From positions 23,878-87,877 of the forward strand of contig CALKGI010000005.1 of assembly GCA_938085045.1 (NCBI GenBank): a stretch of 64,000 nt of DNA. The letters run 5' to 3'. Position 1 is the stretch's first letter. Each line of letters starts with the position of its first letter. Positions 49,834 to 59,341 of this stretch are shown one piece after another. Both the position numbers and the translations under genes were made by a program. A model generated the notes under the pieces. The model did not search any database, was not told where the DNA came from, and saw nothing but the letters and a program-made list of their open reading frames with translations. The stretch is from an uncultured Alteromonadaceae bacterium. GTDB lineage: Bacteria > Pseudomonadota > Gammaproteobacteria > Enterobacterales > Alteromonadaceae.

Positions 49834-51024
49834 CTATTTAGTTGGCGCACCTTTGGCATACCACATAGCCAGATACTGGCGCTCTTGCTCGGTCATATTG
49901 GTTTTGTTCATTAGCGGCATGTCTTTTGAATCAACACCCCGCGCTTTAATTCTCGAAGCCCACTGGCTCATGGTTTGAATATCATCAAATGCCACACCCG
50001 CTGGTGCTACGGTAAATACCTCATCGGTTGGCGTAGCCGAATGGCAAGTCGAACAACGTGCCTTAATTATCTGTTCTACCTTAGTAATATCCAGTGTTTG
50101 CGCAGCATCAACCTTAACGGCCTTGGGTGCAATGGCAAATGCCAACGCCACCAGCCCGACAACAGCACCGACCAAAATCGCCGGTTTTTGTTTACCAAAA
50201 TGACGCATTACAAAATACTGACGAACCGCTGCGGTGAGCATAATAATCACCACCAACACCAACCAGTTGTATTCGTGATTATAGGTGATTGGGTAGTGAT
50301 TGCTGATCATGATAAATAAAATCGGCAAAGTGGTGTAAGTGTTGTGAGTTGAACGAACCTTGGCATTCATGCCATAGGCTGGGTCTGGTGCGGTGCCATT
50401 TTTAACCGCATCTACCAAAGCTTTTTGCGAAGGAATAATACCGAAAAAGACGTTACCCGCCATGATAGAGCCAATGATAGCCCCGATATGAATATAAGCA
50501 CCACGAGCGCTGAAAACTTGCGTCAGGCCATAAGACAAAGCCGTAGCCAGCACCAGTAAAACAATGCCCAGAATCAAACCATGATCTTTAAGCTTGGTTC
50601 GCACCAACAATTCATAACTACCAAAACCAACAATAATAGAACCCAAACCAATGCCAATCGCTTGCATTTGCGTCAGATCGGCCACTCTTGTGTCAATCAA
50701 ATAAGATTCGGCGCCTACGTAAAACATCAATGTAAGTAGCAAAAATCCAGTTAACCAAGTTGTGTAGGCTTCCCACTTAAACCAGTGTAAGGTTTTTGGG
50801 ATTTCAGGTGGCGCGAGTTTGTATTTGGCGACCTCATAAAAACCGCCACCGTGCACGGCCCACAAATCACCTTTTATGCCTTTTTCGTCTTTCCATTTAG
50901 GCGGCGTTTGCAGGTGATTGTCGAGCCACACAAAATAAAACGAAGCGCCAATCCAGGCAACTCCAGTGACAAGATGGGCAAACCTAATGATCAGGTTTAG
51001 CCATTCGTTAATATACGGATCCAT
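49834..51024 (-). CDS. puuD: membrane urate hydroxylase PuuD with C-terminal cytochrome c
   Basis: Oxidises urate to 5-hydroxyisourate without producing peroxide. The N-terminal part has about eight membrane helices (HLVTGVAWIGASFYFVWLD; VIIMLTAAVRQYFVMRH) and the C-terminus carries a class I cytochrome c with CSTCH heme site and the likely axial Met in DMPLMNKTNMT. Electrons presumably go to a respiratory cytochrome oxidase. The 396-residue length matches family members. It replaces soluble uricase or HpxO in this pathway. It lies 15 bp after guaD. Confidence 0.92.
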   Translation of the reverse strand: MDPYINEWLNLIIRFAHLVTGVAWIGASFYFVWLDNHLQTPPKWKDEKGIKGDLWAVHGGGFYEVAKYKLAPPEIPKTLHWFKWEAYTTWLTGFLLLTLMFYVGAESYLIDTRVADLTQMQAIGIGLGSIIVGFGSYELLVRTKLKDHGLILGIVLLVLATALSYGLTQVFSARGAYIHIGAIIGSIMAGNVFFGIIPSQKALVDAVKNGTAPDPAYGMNAKVRSTHNTYTTLPILFIMISNHYPITYNHEYNWLVLVVIIMLTAAVRQYFVMRHFGKQKPAILVGAVVGLVALAFAIAPKAVKVDAAQTLDITKVEQIIKARCSTCHSATPTDEVFTVAPAGVAFDDIQTMSQWASRIKARGVDSKDMPLMNKTNMTEQERQYLAMWYAKGAPTK

Positions 51025-51038
51025 AAAAAAGTCCTGGT

Positions 51039-52334
51039 TTAGTTATTTAATACCTGCTCGCCCATAATATGGGTGGCAGATACATTACGTTCATCGCCAA
51101 TCATACTCAGCACGAATAATTTCTCGGCCAGTGACTTACACTGCGCCATACGCCTTGCCATTAATGGTGTGGCTTTATAATCTAGTACAATAAAATCGGC
51201 CTCTTTGCCAACTTCGAAATTGCCGATTTTGTCGTCTAAATCTAATGAAACAGCACCGCCTAAGGTTGCCAAATAGAATGACTTAAATGGGGTGAGCTTT
51301 TCACCGCGCAATTGCTGGATTTTATAGGCTTCGTTTAAGGTGCGCAAAATCGAAAAGCTAGTGCCAGCACCTACATCGGTGCCCAAACCCACGTTAATAT
51401 CGTGCGCTTCAGCCTGCTTTAAATTGAACAATCCACTGCCTAAAAACAGATTAGAAGTCGGACAAAATGCAATTGCAGAATCGGTTTCACCGAGGCGTTG
51501 GCATTCGTGTTCACTTAGATGTACGCCATGAGCAAAGACGCTTCGGCGCCCCAGCAAACCACTTTTGTCGTACACATCAAGATAGTTTTTGCTTTCAGGA
51601 AACAACTCATGCACCCACTCAATCTCTTGCTTGCTTTCGCTTAGATGGGTGTGCATGTAAACACCGGGATATTCTTTTAACAGCTCACCCGCTTTGTCTA
51701 ACTGAGGGCGCGAACAAGTTGGTGCAAACCTTGGGGTAACAGCGTATTGCAAACGGTCTTTGCCGTGCCATTGTTCAATCAAGGCTTTGCTGTCGACATA
51801 GCCAGTGTCGGCTGTATCTGACAAGTCATCAGGACAATTTTGGTCCATCAAAACCTTGCCACAAATCATTCGCAGCTTTCGTTTTTCGGCCGCTGTAAAA
51901 AATGCATCAACAGAGGTTTTGTGTACGGTACCAAACACCAAAGCGGTGGTGGTACCAGCTTCAAGTAGTTGGTCGAGAAAGAACTCAGCAATATCAGCCG
52001 CCTTTTCAGGGTCGCTGAATTGGCGCTCTGCCGGGTAGGTATAATTCTCAAGCCACTGCAATAGTTGCTCGCCATACGAGGCAATCATTTCTGATTGCGG
52101 ATAATGAATGTGCGTATCGACAAACCCGGGGGTGAGCAATGCATTGGGATAATGAGTTACTTGTGCATCTTTGGGCAAAGTTGGCAGCAATGCAGCAGCC
52201 TCGCCGATTTGCTCAATCAAGCCATCTTTTACAACCAATAAGCCGTCTTCGATGTGCTGGTAACTTTGGGCCAACGGCAGCTTCGCCGGGTCACCCAAAA
52301 AGTGTAATATTTCGCCTCTAAAAATCTTTAACAT
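51039..52334 (-). CDS. guaD: guanine deaminase
   Basis: Converts guanine to xanthine. ATG at 52334 chosen (MLKIFRGEILHF), consistent with other GuaD; an upstream ATG would add 24 unrelated residues overlapping the allA 3' end. The metal motif is GFVDTHIHYPQ, substrate-contact HTHLSESKQEIEWV, VFAHGVHLSE, and LGTDVGAGTSFS. Length 431. Confidence 0.94.
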   Translation of the reverse strand: MLKIFRGEILHFLGDPAKLPLAQSYQHIEDGLLVVKDGLIEQIGEAAALLPTLPKDAQVTHYPNALLTPGFVDTHIHYPQSEMIASYGEQLLQWLENYTYPAERQFSDPEKAADIAEFFLDQLLEAGTTTALVFGTVHKTSVDAFFTAAEKRKLRMICGKVLMDQNCPDDLSDTADTGYVDSKALIEQWHGKDRLQYAVTPRFAPTCSRPQLDKAGELLKEYPGVYMHTHLSESKQEIEWVHELFPESKNYLDVYDKSGLLGRRSVFAHGVHLSEHECQRLGETDSAIAFCPTSNLFLGSGLFNLKQAEAHDINVGLGTDVGAGTSFSILRTLNEAYKIQQLRGEKLTPFKSFYLATLGGAVSLDLDDKIGNFEVGKEADFIVLDYKATPLMARRMAQCKSLAEKLFVLSMIGDERNVSATHIMGEQVLNN

Positions 52335-52377
52335 CTTGCCTTTTTCATTTTTAATGGTGCGCACGGCGCACCGATAA

Positions 52378-52863
52378 TTACAATTGAATAACCAGCGACC
52401 CATCAAGGGTCACTACGTCACAGTTGTCGCCTTCGCCGCCTCGGTCTACCACCAAGAAATCACTGGGTTGATTGAGCGCTAAACAAAAGTGATGCCAAGT
52501 ACCCGTATGGTAATTAACACCTTGCTCAGCTGTAGCCAAGAACACTTCAATTTTGCTGGTATCCAACTCGCCCTTTGGCGCAACCACCACCAAATATGGC
52601 TGGTTGCCCATCGGAATAAATGCCTGACTTCCCAGCGGGTGCCTCTCCATCATTTTTATCGCAATGGGTTGTGCTAAAGGTGTTGAACGGAAAATATTGA
52701 TAAGCACCCGGCCATTTTGATTAATGACATCCACCTTGGCCAAATCGTGATAGCGTTCGGTGAAACCATCATTAATGGCAAAATGATTGGCTTTGTCGTT
52801 AACCTCAATCACATCACCGAAAGCGGCAAAATTATCTCGCGTCAACACTGTGGGCTTAACCAC
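52378..52863 (-). CDS. allA: ureidoglycolate lyase
   Basis: Splits ureidoglycolate into glyoxylate and urea. The 161-residue cupin-like protein has the family motifs RVLINIFRSTP, MERHPLGSQAFIPMG and YHTGTWHHF with expected catalytic or substrate residues. It lies between uraH and guaD in the operon. With alc upstream this gives the urea-releasing branch rather than the ureidoglycine-ammonia branch. Confidence 0.94.
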   Translation of the reverse strand: MVKPTVLTRDNFAAFGDVIEVNDKANHFAINDGFTERYHDLAKVDVINQNGRVLINIFRSTPLAQPIAIKMMERHPLGSQAFIPMGNQPYLVVVAPKGELDTSKIEVFLATAEQGVNYHTGTWHHFCLALNQPSDFLVVDRGGEGDNCDVVTLDGSLVIQL

Positions 52864-52865
52864 CC

Positions 52866-53207
52866 TTAACTGCCCCGGTAGGTTGAATAACCATAGGCGC
52901 TGAGCAATAGCGGAATATGATAATGTGCGCCGTTACCGTCGAGTTCAAAAACCACGTCAACAAACGGGTAAAAACCCTTTTCTTGCATCGCATCAAAGTA
53001 CGCATTGGTTTCAAAATGCATTCGGTAAACGCCTTCACTCAATTTAACCGAGTCTTCAAGCAAACCGGCAATTCGACCATCTTGATTGGTCACGCCTTGC
53101 GCTAGCAATGTCCAGCGGCCTTCGCTTTGACTGAATAGGCTGATTGGCACGCCTGCTGCGGGTTGGCCACGAGTGGTATCCAAAACGTGGGTGGTAATTT
53201 GGCTCAT
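52866..53207 (-). CDS. uraH: 5-hydroxyisourate hydrolase (transthyretin-like)
   Basis: Opens 5-hydroxyisourate to OHCU. The 113 residues begin with ITTHVLDTTRGQPA (catalytic His) and end in the diagnostic YRGS, with HYHIPLLLS near the end. No signal peptide. It overlaps uraD by 4 bp. Confidence 0.96.
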   Translation of the reverse strand: MSQITTHVLDTTRGQPAAGVPISLFSQSEGRWTLLAQGVTNQDGRIAGLLEDSVKLSEGVYRMHFETNAYFDAMQEKGFYPFVDVVFELDGNGAHYHIPLLLSAYGYSTYRGS

Positions 53208-53710
53208 AGTAGTTTCTCCAAACGAATGTGGAATATTTTGCGTTGTTCCTCTGAGGCATTAACCAACTCAGTTGCACGGTCGTTAGGTAAACGCGCTTGC
53301 AACAAGGCCAGCATTTGCGCGGCGCTTTTGCCAGTGGCACAAACAATGAAGATAAAACCGAACTTATTAAAATAGTCGTCGTTACCTTGGCTTAAATCGT
53401 TTAACACCTGTTCGCTGGCTTCATTTACCGAGCTTTGTTCGCCACTGGCCAATGCTTTGGTATTGGCGTATTTGGCGCGAAGGCTGTTAACGTCACCAAT
53501 TTTTGGGTGACCCTCAAAGGCTTCAAGATAATCGCTATCTAACAAACCTTGCCAGTTTTTATCAGCTGCTGCGCTCATCGCTGCAACATCAGCAAAAGGA
53601 CGGCTAGCGACCATTTTGTCAACCCAGCTCGATGCTGTGCAACACTGCATAAAAGCTTCAACAGCTTTTTCGTTGCCGAGTTGATTTAACTCATTTAGTG
53701 TCATGCTCAA
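53204..53710 (-). CDS. uraD: OHCU decarboxylase
   Basis: Decarboxylates OHCU to S-allantoin. Family motifs are FEGHPKIGDVNSL (catalytic His region), RASRPF-like ASRPFADVAAM, and FGFIFIVCATGKSA. Length 168 is standard. It overlaps uraH and alc by 4 bp each, so translation is tightly coupled. Confidence 0.95.
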   Translation of the reverse strand: MSMTLNELNQLGNEKAVEAFMQCCTASSWVDKMVASRPFADVAAMSAAADKNWQGLLDSDYLEAFEGHPKIGDVNSLRAKYANTKALASGEQSSVNEASEQVLNDLSQGNDDYFNKFGFIFIVCATGKSAAQMLALLQARLPNDRATELVNASEEQRKIFHIRLEKLL

Positions 53711-54744
53711 CCTTCCTTACGATAACCAAAAACGCGCATTCGGCTCACGCCACCATCCGGGAAAATGCTCAAACGTACATGGGTAAAGTTTTTGTCGGCT
53801 GACACAACTTCATTAATAAACAAATGCTCGCGATGGGCATAAAGTTTGGTTTGTTCGATAACAGGTGTCCAAGTCGCGCTATTGTCGGTGAAGTCGTCGC
53901 TATCAGACACTGTACCTTCTAGCTTGAAGGTATCTGGAAAGTTGCCTTTAAAATGGTGCGTATCAACAATCACCTTGTTAACGCTGCCCGGTTGCGCCAA
54001 CTTTACAATCGACCAATCAGGTCCCGGGTCACGTCGACGTTTGGTTTCCCAACCATCTCCCATGTCTTTGCCACGACCGGGCATGATCAGGTTGTTCTTG
54101 TCAGAGAAAAACATATCGCTGACCAACAAAGCCTTGCCGCCATTTTTAATCGCAGCTAAATCAATCAGTTCGCCGGGTAAAAAGTCATCCCAGTTAACGT
54201 GCGCTTCGCCATAAACTCTAAAACGAGCAACGCCGCCATCAGGAAAAATATTCAAACGAACGTGCGTCCAAGCCCTCTCAGCCTCAGAACCTGACTCAAC
54301 CTTAAACAAGTTTTGACTGTGCGCATCAACGCCACTTTGAGTCAAAATAGTGTGCCATTGGGTGCTGTCGTCTGGTTGGGTTTCGCTGTTGCAAGCCTCT
54401 ACCGACACAGTTTGTGGTGCATTGCCTTTAAAAAAGTTGGTATCAACGTCAACTCCACGGATAAAACCGGGAATACCCAAGCGGATAACACACCAGTCGT
54501 ATTCACGACCATCGTCGCGGCCATAGCTGCGACGAGACTCCCATCCGTCCATCCATTTACCGCGCTCGGTGTATTTATCGTCGATAAAAATACCGCGACC
54601 AGTTTTAAGCAAGTTTTCCATTTCAGCAAAAAAATCATCGCTGCAACTTAAGGTTTCGCCGCCAACACGCTCACTGGCCAAATCGACATAATGGGTTTTA
54701 AACTGTTGTTCAAGTTGTTGATTGTCTGTCATTTTGGTGCTCAT
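53707..54744 (-). CDS. alc: allantoicase
   Basis: Hydrolyses allantoate to ureidoglycolate and urea. The 345-residue protein shows the duplicated beta-sandwich: each half has KWMDGWESRRR-like and DGWETKRRRDPGPDW motifs, IRLGIPGFIRGVDVDT and a matching second copy VNKVIVDTHHFKGNFPD, and HVRLNIFPDGGVARFRVYG with HVRLSIFPDGGVSRMRVFG. It overlaps allB by 4 bp. Confidence 0.95.
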   Translation of the reverse strand: MSTKMTDNQQLEQQFKTHYVDLASERVGGETLSCSDDFFAEMENLLKTGRGIFIDDKYTERGKWMDGWESRRSYGRDDGREYDWCVIRLGIPGFIRGVDVDTNFFKGNAPQTVSVEACNSETQPDDSTQWHTILTQSGVDAHSQNLFKVESGSEAERAWTHVRLNIFPDGGVARFRVYGEAHVNWDDFLPGELIDLAAIKNGGKALLVSDMFFSDKNNLIMPGRGKDMGDGWETKRRRDPGPDWSIVKLAQPGSVNKVIVDTHHFKGNFPDTFKLEGTVSDSDDFTDNSATWTPVIEQTKLYAHREHLFINEVVSADKNFTHVRLSIFPDGGVSRMRVFGYRKEG

Positions 54745-56111
54745 AATTGATTTTTCAAAAGGGGTTTGCCAACGGGTGCGTTTTGAAAGGCATCATCGGC
54801 GTAGACCAATTGCCCACGAAGGTAGGTTCTATTAATTTGACCGCACACCGTTGTGCCTTCATAAGGCGTAATTTTGTGGCGGTGTTTAATCATGTCGTTG
54901 GTAATTTGATATTCAACTGAATCATCAAACACCGCAAAGTCGGCATCAAAACCTGGGCTGATTTGCCCTTTAATGCTTGATAATCCTGCAAATTTGGCGG
55001 TTTCGAAAGACATTAAACGGCTGATATCAACCAAGCTAAAACCTCGATTTTTCGCTTCAGTCCAAATCAATGGCAAACCAAACTGCAAGGCCGAAATTCC
55101 GCCCCAAGCTTTTTCGACATCACCGCTGTCGATGTGTTTTAACTGCGGCGTGCACGGCGAATGATCTGACACAATAAAGCTGATGCGCCCGTCTTTTACG
55201 GCTTGCCACAAAATCTCGCGGTTTGCATCTTCGCGTATTGGCGGACAGCACTTAAATAAAGTTTTACCGTTAGGAATGGACTCAGAAAACAACGTCAAAT
55301 AGTGCGGGCAAGTCTCAGCGGTAAATTCCAACCCCTGCGCTTTGGCTTTAGCAATGCTGTCGAGTGCTTCCGCTGACGACAAATGCACAATGTGCACCTT
55401 GGTTTTGTGACCATTAGCCTGCGCTTCCTCGGCCATTTCAACCATCAAAGAAACCGCTTCGTTTTCCCAGTGTTTAGGGCGAGACTCCAAAAAGCTTTGA
55501 TAATTATCACCAATCACCGGTGGTGGTTTACATTCAGTATCAAGCTCAGCATGAATAAGATAGGGCACATCGTGTTTGGCCAAAATAGGCAAAGCACGAC
55601 GAATATCTTCTGCTGCAACGTTAGGGAATTCTTCAATGCCCGAGTCGATTAAAAACGATTTTACTCCTAACACACCAGCGCTCAGCAGTTCATCAAGGTC
55701 GTCGATACTTTCGGGCACTACGCCACCCCAAAAACCGCAATCGACCCATAACTTGTCGCGCACCGCTTCAAGTTTTTCTTCAAGCGCCGCTTTGTTAATG
55801 GTGACCGGAATACAGTTTAGCGGCATATCGACCAAAGCCGTGATACCACCCGCCGCCGCTGCTTGGGTGGCGGTATTAAACCCTTCCCATTCGGTGCGCC
55901 CCGGTTCGTTGATATGCACATGAGAATCAACAAGACCCGGCATTAATACCTGATTGCCCAATTCTTCAATGGGGCAATCTAGCGAGGCATCGTGATTGTG
56001 AACTGCGGTGATTTTGCCGTTTTTGGCTTCGACACAAGCGGCAATCATCTCGCCGCCTGCAACAACCCTGCTACTACGCAGGGCAAAGTGATGGGTTTGT
56101 TCAGGTTTCAT
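54741..56111 (-). CDS. allB: allantoinase
   Basis: Opens allantoin to allantoate. Cyclic amidohydrolase with the metal motif DSHVHINEPGRTEWEGF, carboxylated Lys probably in LGVKSFLI, later His ligands in LIHAELD and VHIVHLSS, and catalytic Asp in VSDHSPC. Length 456 is normal for AllB; it is the metal-dependent type, not the PuuE type. It overlaps xdhC by 11 bp. Confidence 0.95.
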   Translation of the reverse strand: MKPEQTHHFALRSSRVVAGGEMIAACVEAKNGKITAVHNHDASLDCPIEELGNQVLMPGLVDSHVHINEPGRTEWEGFNTATQAAAAGGITALVDMPLNCIPVTINKAALEEKLEAVRDKLWVDCGFWGGVVPESIDDLDELLSAGVLGVKSFLIDSGIEEFPNVAAEDIRRALPILAKHDVPYLIHAELDTECKPPPVIGDNYQSFLESRPKHWENEAVSLMVEMAEEAQANGHKTKVHIVHLSSAEALDSIAKAKAQGLEFTAETCPHYLTLFSESIPNGKTLFKCCPPIREDANREILWQAVKDGRISFIVSDHSPCTPQLKHIDSGDVEKAWGGISALQFGLPLIWTEAKNRGFSLVDISRLMSFETAKFAGLSSIKGQISPGFDADFAVFDDSVEYQITNDMIKHRHKITPYEGTTVCGQINRTYLRGQLVYADDAFQNAPVGKPLLKNQL

Positions 56112-56985
56112 TTAACAACTGCTTTAATTCGTTCCAGTGGACGCCCGTAGACGCTTGACGAGTGCTTGAAGGCTGCTCAGATTGCTCTGACTGTACAGAC
56201 TCAGGTTGCTGGGGTTGCTGATATTGCGCGATAATTTGGGCTGCAATAGACACCGCAATTTCCATTGGTTTTTTACCCGGCACTTCTTCTAAGCCAATAG
56301 GGCAACTCATTTGACGCACCAAAGCGGGGTCGATATCACGATGACCAAAACGCTGTTGGAACCTACGCCACTTGGTTTTAGAAGCAATAAGCCCTAGATA
56401 TTTAAACGACCGCCGTTCGAGAATGGTTTGGCAAATGTCAAAATCCATTTGGTGATTGTGGGTCATCACAATGAAATAACTGTTGTCCGGCGCTTTGGCT
56501 ACCATGTCTTGAGGGTGATCACTGACCACAGTGGTGACATTGCTCAAATTACGCATAAAAACAGGGTTAGGAAATTGTTCTTCGCGGCTGTCGACCCAAG
56601 TCACTTTACAAGGCAAGTCCGACAGAATACCGATTAGCGCCTGACCGACATGACCTGCGCCAAACAAAGTGATATTAACGGTGCTTTGTGCAAAATATTC
56701 AAATAAAACACTGGTTTGGCCGCCACAACATTGGCCTAGTTTTGCGCCTAGTTGAAAGTTTTCGAGGTGCTGGCCCTCTTGTTGTTCGGCTAGCATTTTA
56801 TGCGCATGAGCAATGCATTTGTGCTCAAGATGCCCGCCGCCTATGGTATCGTAAATTTGCTCGGCGGTGATCACCATTTTGGTTCCGCTGTTGCGCGGTG
56901 TCGAGCCAGAAACGCCAATGAGAGTGGCCATAATATAGGCCTCTCCTTGACGATTAAGTTGATGTGCTGCTTCTATCCAGTTCAT
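56101..56985 (-). CDS. xdhC: xanthine dehydrogenase accessory protein XdhC
   Basis: Inserts the sulfurated molybdenum cofactor into XdhB. The N-terminal XdhC_CoxI domain (IGVSGSTPRNSGTKMV; IGGGHLEHKCI; CCGGQTSVLFEYF) is followed by a Rossmann domain (FGAGHVGQALIGIL). The C-terminus carries a low-complexity Gln/Ser/Pro stretch (near residues 255-280) before a last helix, which is unusual. It is 4 bp after xdhB. Confidence 0.94.
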   Translation of the reverse strand: MNWIEAAHQLNRQGEAYIMATLIGVSGSTPRNSGTKMVITAEQIYDTIGGGHLEHKCIAHAHKMLAEQQEGQHLENFQLGAKLGQCCGGQTSVLFEYFAQSTVNITLFGAGHVGQALIGILSDLPCKVTWVDSREEQFPNPVFMRNLSNVTTVVSDHPQDMVAKAPDNSYFIVMTHNHQMDFDICQTILERRSFKYLGLIASKTKWRRFQQRFGHRDIDPALVRQMSCPIGLEEVPGKKPMEIAVSIAAQIIAQYQQPQQPESVQSEQSEQPSSTRQASTGVHWNELKQLLNET

Positions 56986-56989
56986 GATA

Positions 56990-59341
56990 TTACTCTTTTA
57001 ATCTTTGAATCGCGTTCATTTCTTCAACCGCCCATAGCACCTTTTCTGGCGTTGCTGGAGTATCAAGTGTTGGGCTAAGCTTGTAGCCCGACAAACTTGA
57101 AACAGCATCTCGCAGGGCAGACCACACAGAGATTGCCAACATCAGTGGCGGTTCGCCCACTGCTTTTGAATTGTAAACCGTATGCTCCCGGTTAGGGTCA
57201 TCAGGCATTAAGTCGACTCTAAACTCAGGCGGTGCATCGCTTATCGCCGGAATTTTATAAGTGGCCGGATTGTTACTTAACAACCGCCCCTTATCGTTCC
57301 ACATTAACTCTTCGGTGGTTAACCACCCCACGCCCTGAATAAAGCCACCTTCTAACTGGCCAATATCAATGGCCGGATTCAAAGACGTACCAACATCTTG
57401 CAAAATGTCGGTGCGAAGCAGTTTGTATTCGCCCGTTAAGGTATCGATGATGACCTCTGACACTGCCGCGCCATTGGCAAAATAGAAAAACGGTCGGCCC
57501 TTGGCTGTTGCTCGGTCAAAATGAATTTTTGGCGTTTTGTAATAACCAGTAGATGAAAGTGACACTCGGTTCATGTAAGCCAGCTGAACAAACTCACCAA
57601 ACGCAAAGGTTTGCTCGCCAACCGTAACCTGACTATTGGCAAACTTAACCGCTTCTTTATTAACAGAAAAATGCTCAATGGCGAACTTTATCAAACGCTG
57701 CTTAATGGTCTTGGCCGCATTTTGTGCCGCCTTGCCATTTAAGTCGGTGCCCGACGATGCCGCGGTGGGCGAAGTGTTAGGCACTTTGTCGGTTCGAGTA
57801 GCCGATACGCCAACGGTGTCGACATCGACCTTAAATTCTTCTGCAACAATTTGCGCAACCTTAGTAAACAGCCCTTGCCCCATTTCGGTGCCGCCGTGGT
57901 TAAGCGATATTGTGCCATCGGTATAAATATGAACCAACGCTCCGGCTTGGTTAAGATGTTGAACCGTAAAAGAAATACCAAATTTAAGCGGAGTTAAGGC
58001 TAAGCCTTTTTTAAGGATTGGACTTTGAGCATTAAAATCAGCCACGGCTTTGCGGCGTGTTTTGTAATCTGACGTATCGGCCAATGTCGTTACCAACTTA
58101 TCGAGATTATTGTGCTCAACAGTTTGGTGATAATGCGTTTCGTTGCGCTTGTCTTGCCCGTAAAGATTCACCTTACGAACTTGCAGCGGGTCTTTACCCA
58201 GATGACGCGCAATATCGTCCATCACCCGTTCAATGGTCATCATGCCCTGTGGGCCACCAAAGCCACGAAACGCGGTGTGCGAAACGGTATTGGTTTTACA
58301 GCGATTGCCCGTCACCGTGGCGTTATCAAGATAATAAGCGTTGTCTGAATGGAACATCGCCCGGTCGACAATCGCGTCTGACAAATCTGGCGAATAACCA
58401 CAGTCGCCATTAACCGTGATGTTAATGCCCTTAATCATGCCTTTGTTGTTAAAACCCACTTCGTAGGTGTTATAAAACGGATGACGTTTGCCGGTCATCA
58501 CCATGTCGTCGACACGGCTGAGTTTAAATTTCACTGGCTTTTTGCTGACTCGCGCAAGCAATGCCGCAATACAAGCCCAAGGTGCAGCCTGAGTTTCTTT
58601 GCCGCCAAAGCCTCCGCCCATACGCCGCGTATCAACAATCACCTTATTTAAAGGAATAGCCAACACTTCGGCCACCAGCTTTTGCACTTCGCTTGGGTGC
58701 TGAGACGATGAAAACACCACCATGCCGCCATCTTCTGTAGGCTCGGCAGTTGATACTTGTCCTTCAAGATAAAAATGCTCTTGCCCGCCAATATACATTT
58801 CGCCAGACAATTTATTGCCAGCTTGTTCTATTGCCGCGTCAGAATCACCACGCTTCATGGTAAAAGGTGGACGGACAAAATTCTGTTTAGCCAAAGCGTC
58901 TTTTACGCATAAAACAGGCTCTAATTCTTCGTATTCAATCTTGGCTAATTTGACAGCTCTGCGCGCCAAATCGTAACTGGTAGCAGCAACCGCAAAAATC
59001 GGCTGGCCGAGATATTCAACTTTGTCTATTGCTAACACCGGGTCGCCGGGAAAAACCGGGCCGATATCGACATGACCGGGCACATCAGCAACAGTAATAA
59101 CCGCAACAACACCCTTGGCTTTTTTAACCTTTGTAAGGTCGATGTTTTTGATATTGGCATGAGCATAGGCGCTTTGCCCAACAGCTGCGTGCAGCTGGCC
59201 TCGCAACTCTGGACGGTCATCTATATATATGGCTTCGCCGCTAACGTGTTTGTCGGCACTTTCGTGTTTTTTCGATTTACCAACGCCACCTAAACCCAGC
59301 GTTTGCAAGTCTTGTTCTTGTATATCAGTCAACTTACGCAT
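56990..59341 (-). CDS. xdhB: xanthine dehydrogenase molybdopterin subunit
   Basis: Catalytic subunit that oxidises hypoxanthine and xanthine to urate. 783 residues. Motifs include RRMGGGFGGKETQA, HTAFRGFGGPQGMM with the substrate Arg, QHPSEVQKLVAEVL, and KAVGEPPLMLA holding the catalytic Glu. It overlaps xdhA by 8 bp. The order xdhA-xdhB-xdhC is the common proteobacterial one. Confidence 0.96.
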   Translation of the reverse strand: MRKLTDIQEQDLQTLGLGGVGKSKKHESADKHVSGEAIYIDDRPELRGQLHAAVGQSAYAHANIKNIDLTKVKKAKGVVAVITVADVPGHVDIGPVFPGDPVLAIDKVEYLGQPIFAVAATSYDLARRAVKLAKIEYEELEPVLCVKDALAKQNFVRPPFTMKRGDSDAAIEQAGNKLSGEMYIGGQEHFYLEGQVSTAEPTEDGGMVVFSSSQHPSEVQKLVAEVLAIPLNKVIVDTRRMGGGFGGKETQAAPWACIAALLARVSKKPVKFKLSRVDDMVMTGKRHPFYNTYEVGFNNKGMIKGINITVNGDCGYSPDLSDAIVDRAMFHSDNAYYLDNATVTGNRCKTNTVSHTAFRGFGGPQGMMTIERVMDDIARHLGKDPLQVRKVNLYGQDKRNETHYHQTVEHNNLDKLVTTLADTSDYKTRRKAVADFNAQSPILKKGLALTPLKFGISFTVQHLNQAGALVHIYTDGTISLNHGGTEMGQGLFTKVAQIVAEEFKVDVDTVGVSATRTDKVPNTSPTAASSGTDLNGKAAQNAAKTIKQRLIKFAIEHFSVNKEAVKFANSQVTVGEQTFAFGEFVQLAYMNRVSLSSTGYYKTPKIHFDRATAKGRPFFYFANGAAVSEVIIDTLTGEYKLLRTDILQDVGTSLNPAIDIGQLEGGFIQGVGWLTTEELMWNDKGRLLSNNPATYKIPAISDAPPEFRVDLMPDDPNREHTVYNSKAVGEPPLMLAISVWSALRDAVSSLSGYKLSPTLDTPATPEKVLWAVEEMNAIQRLKE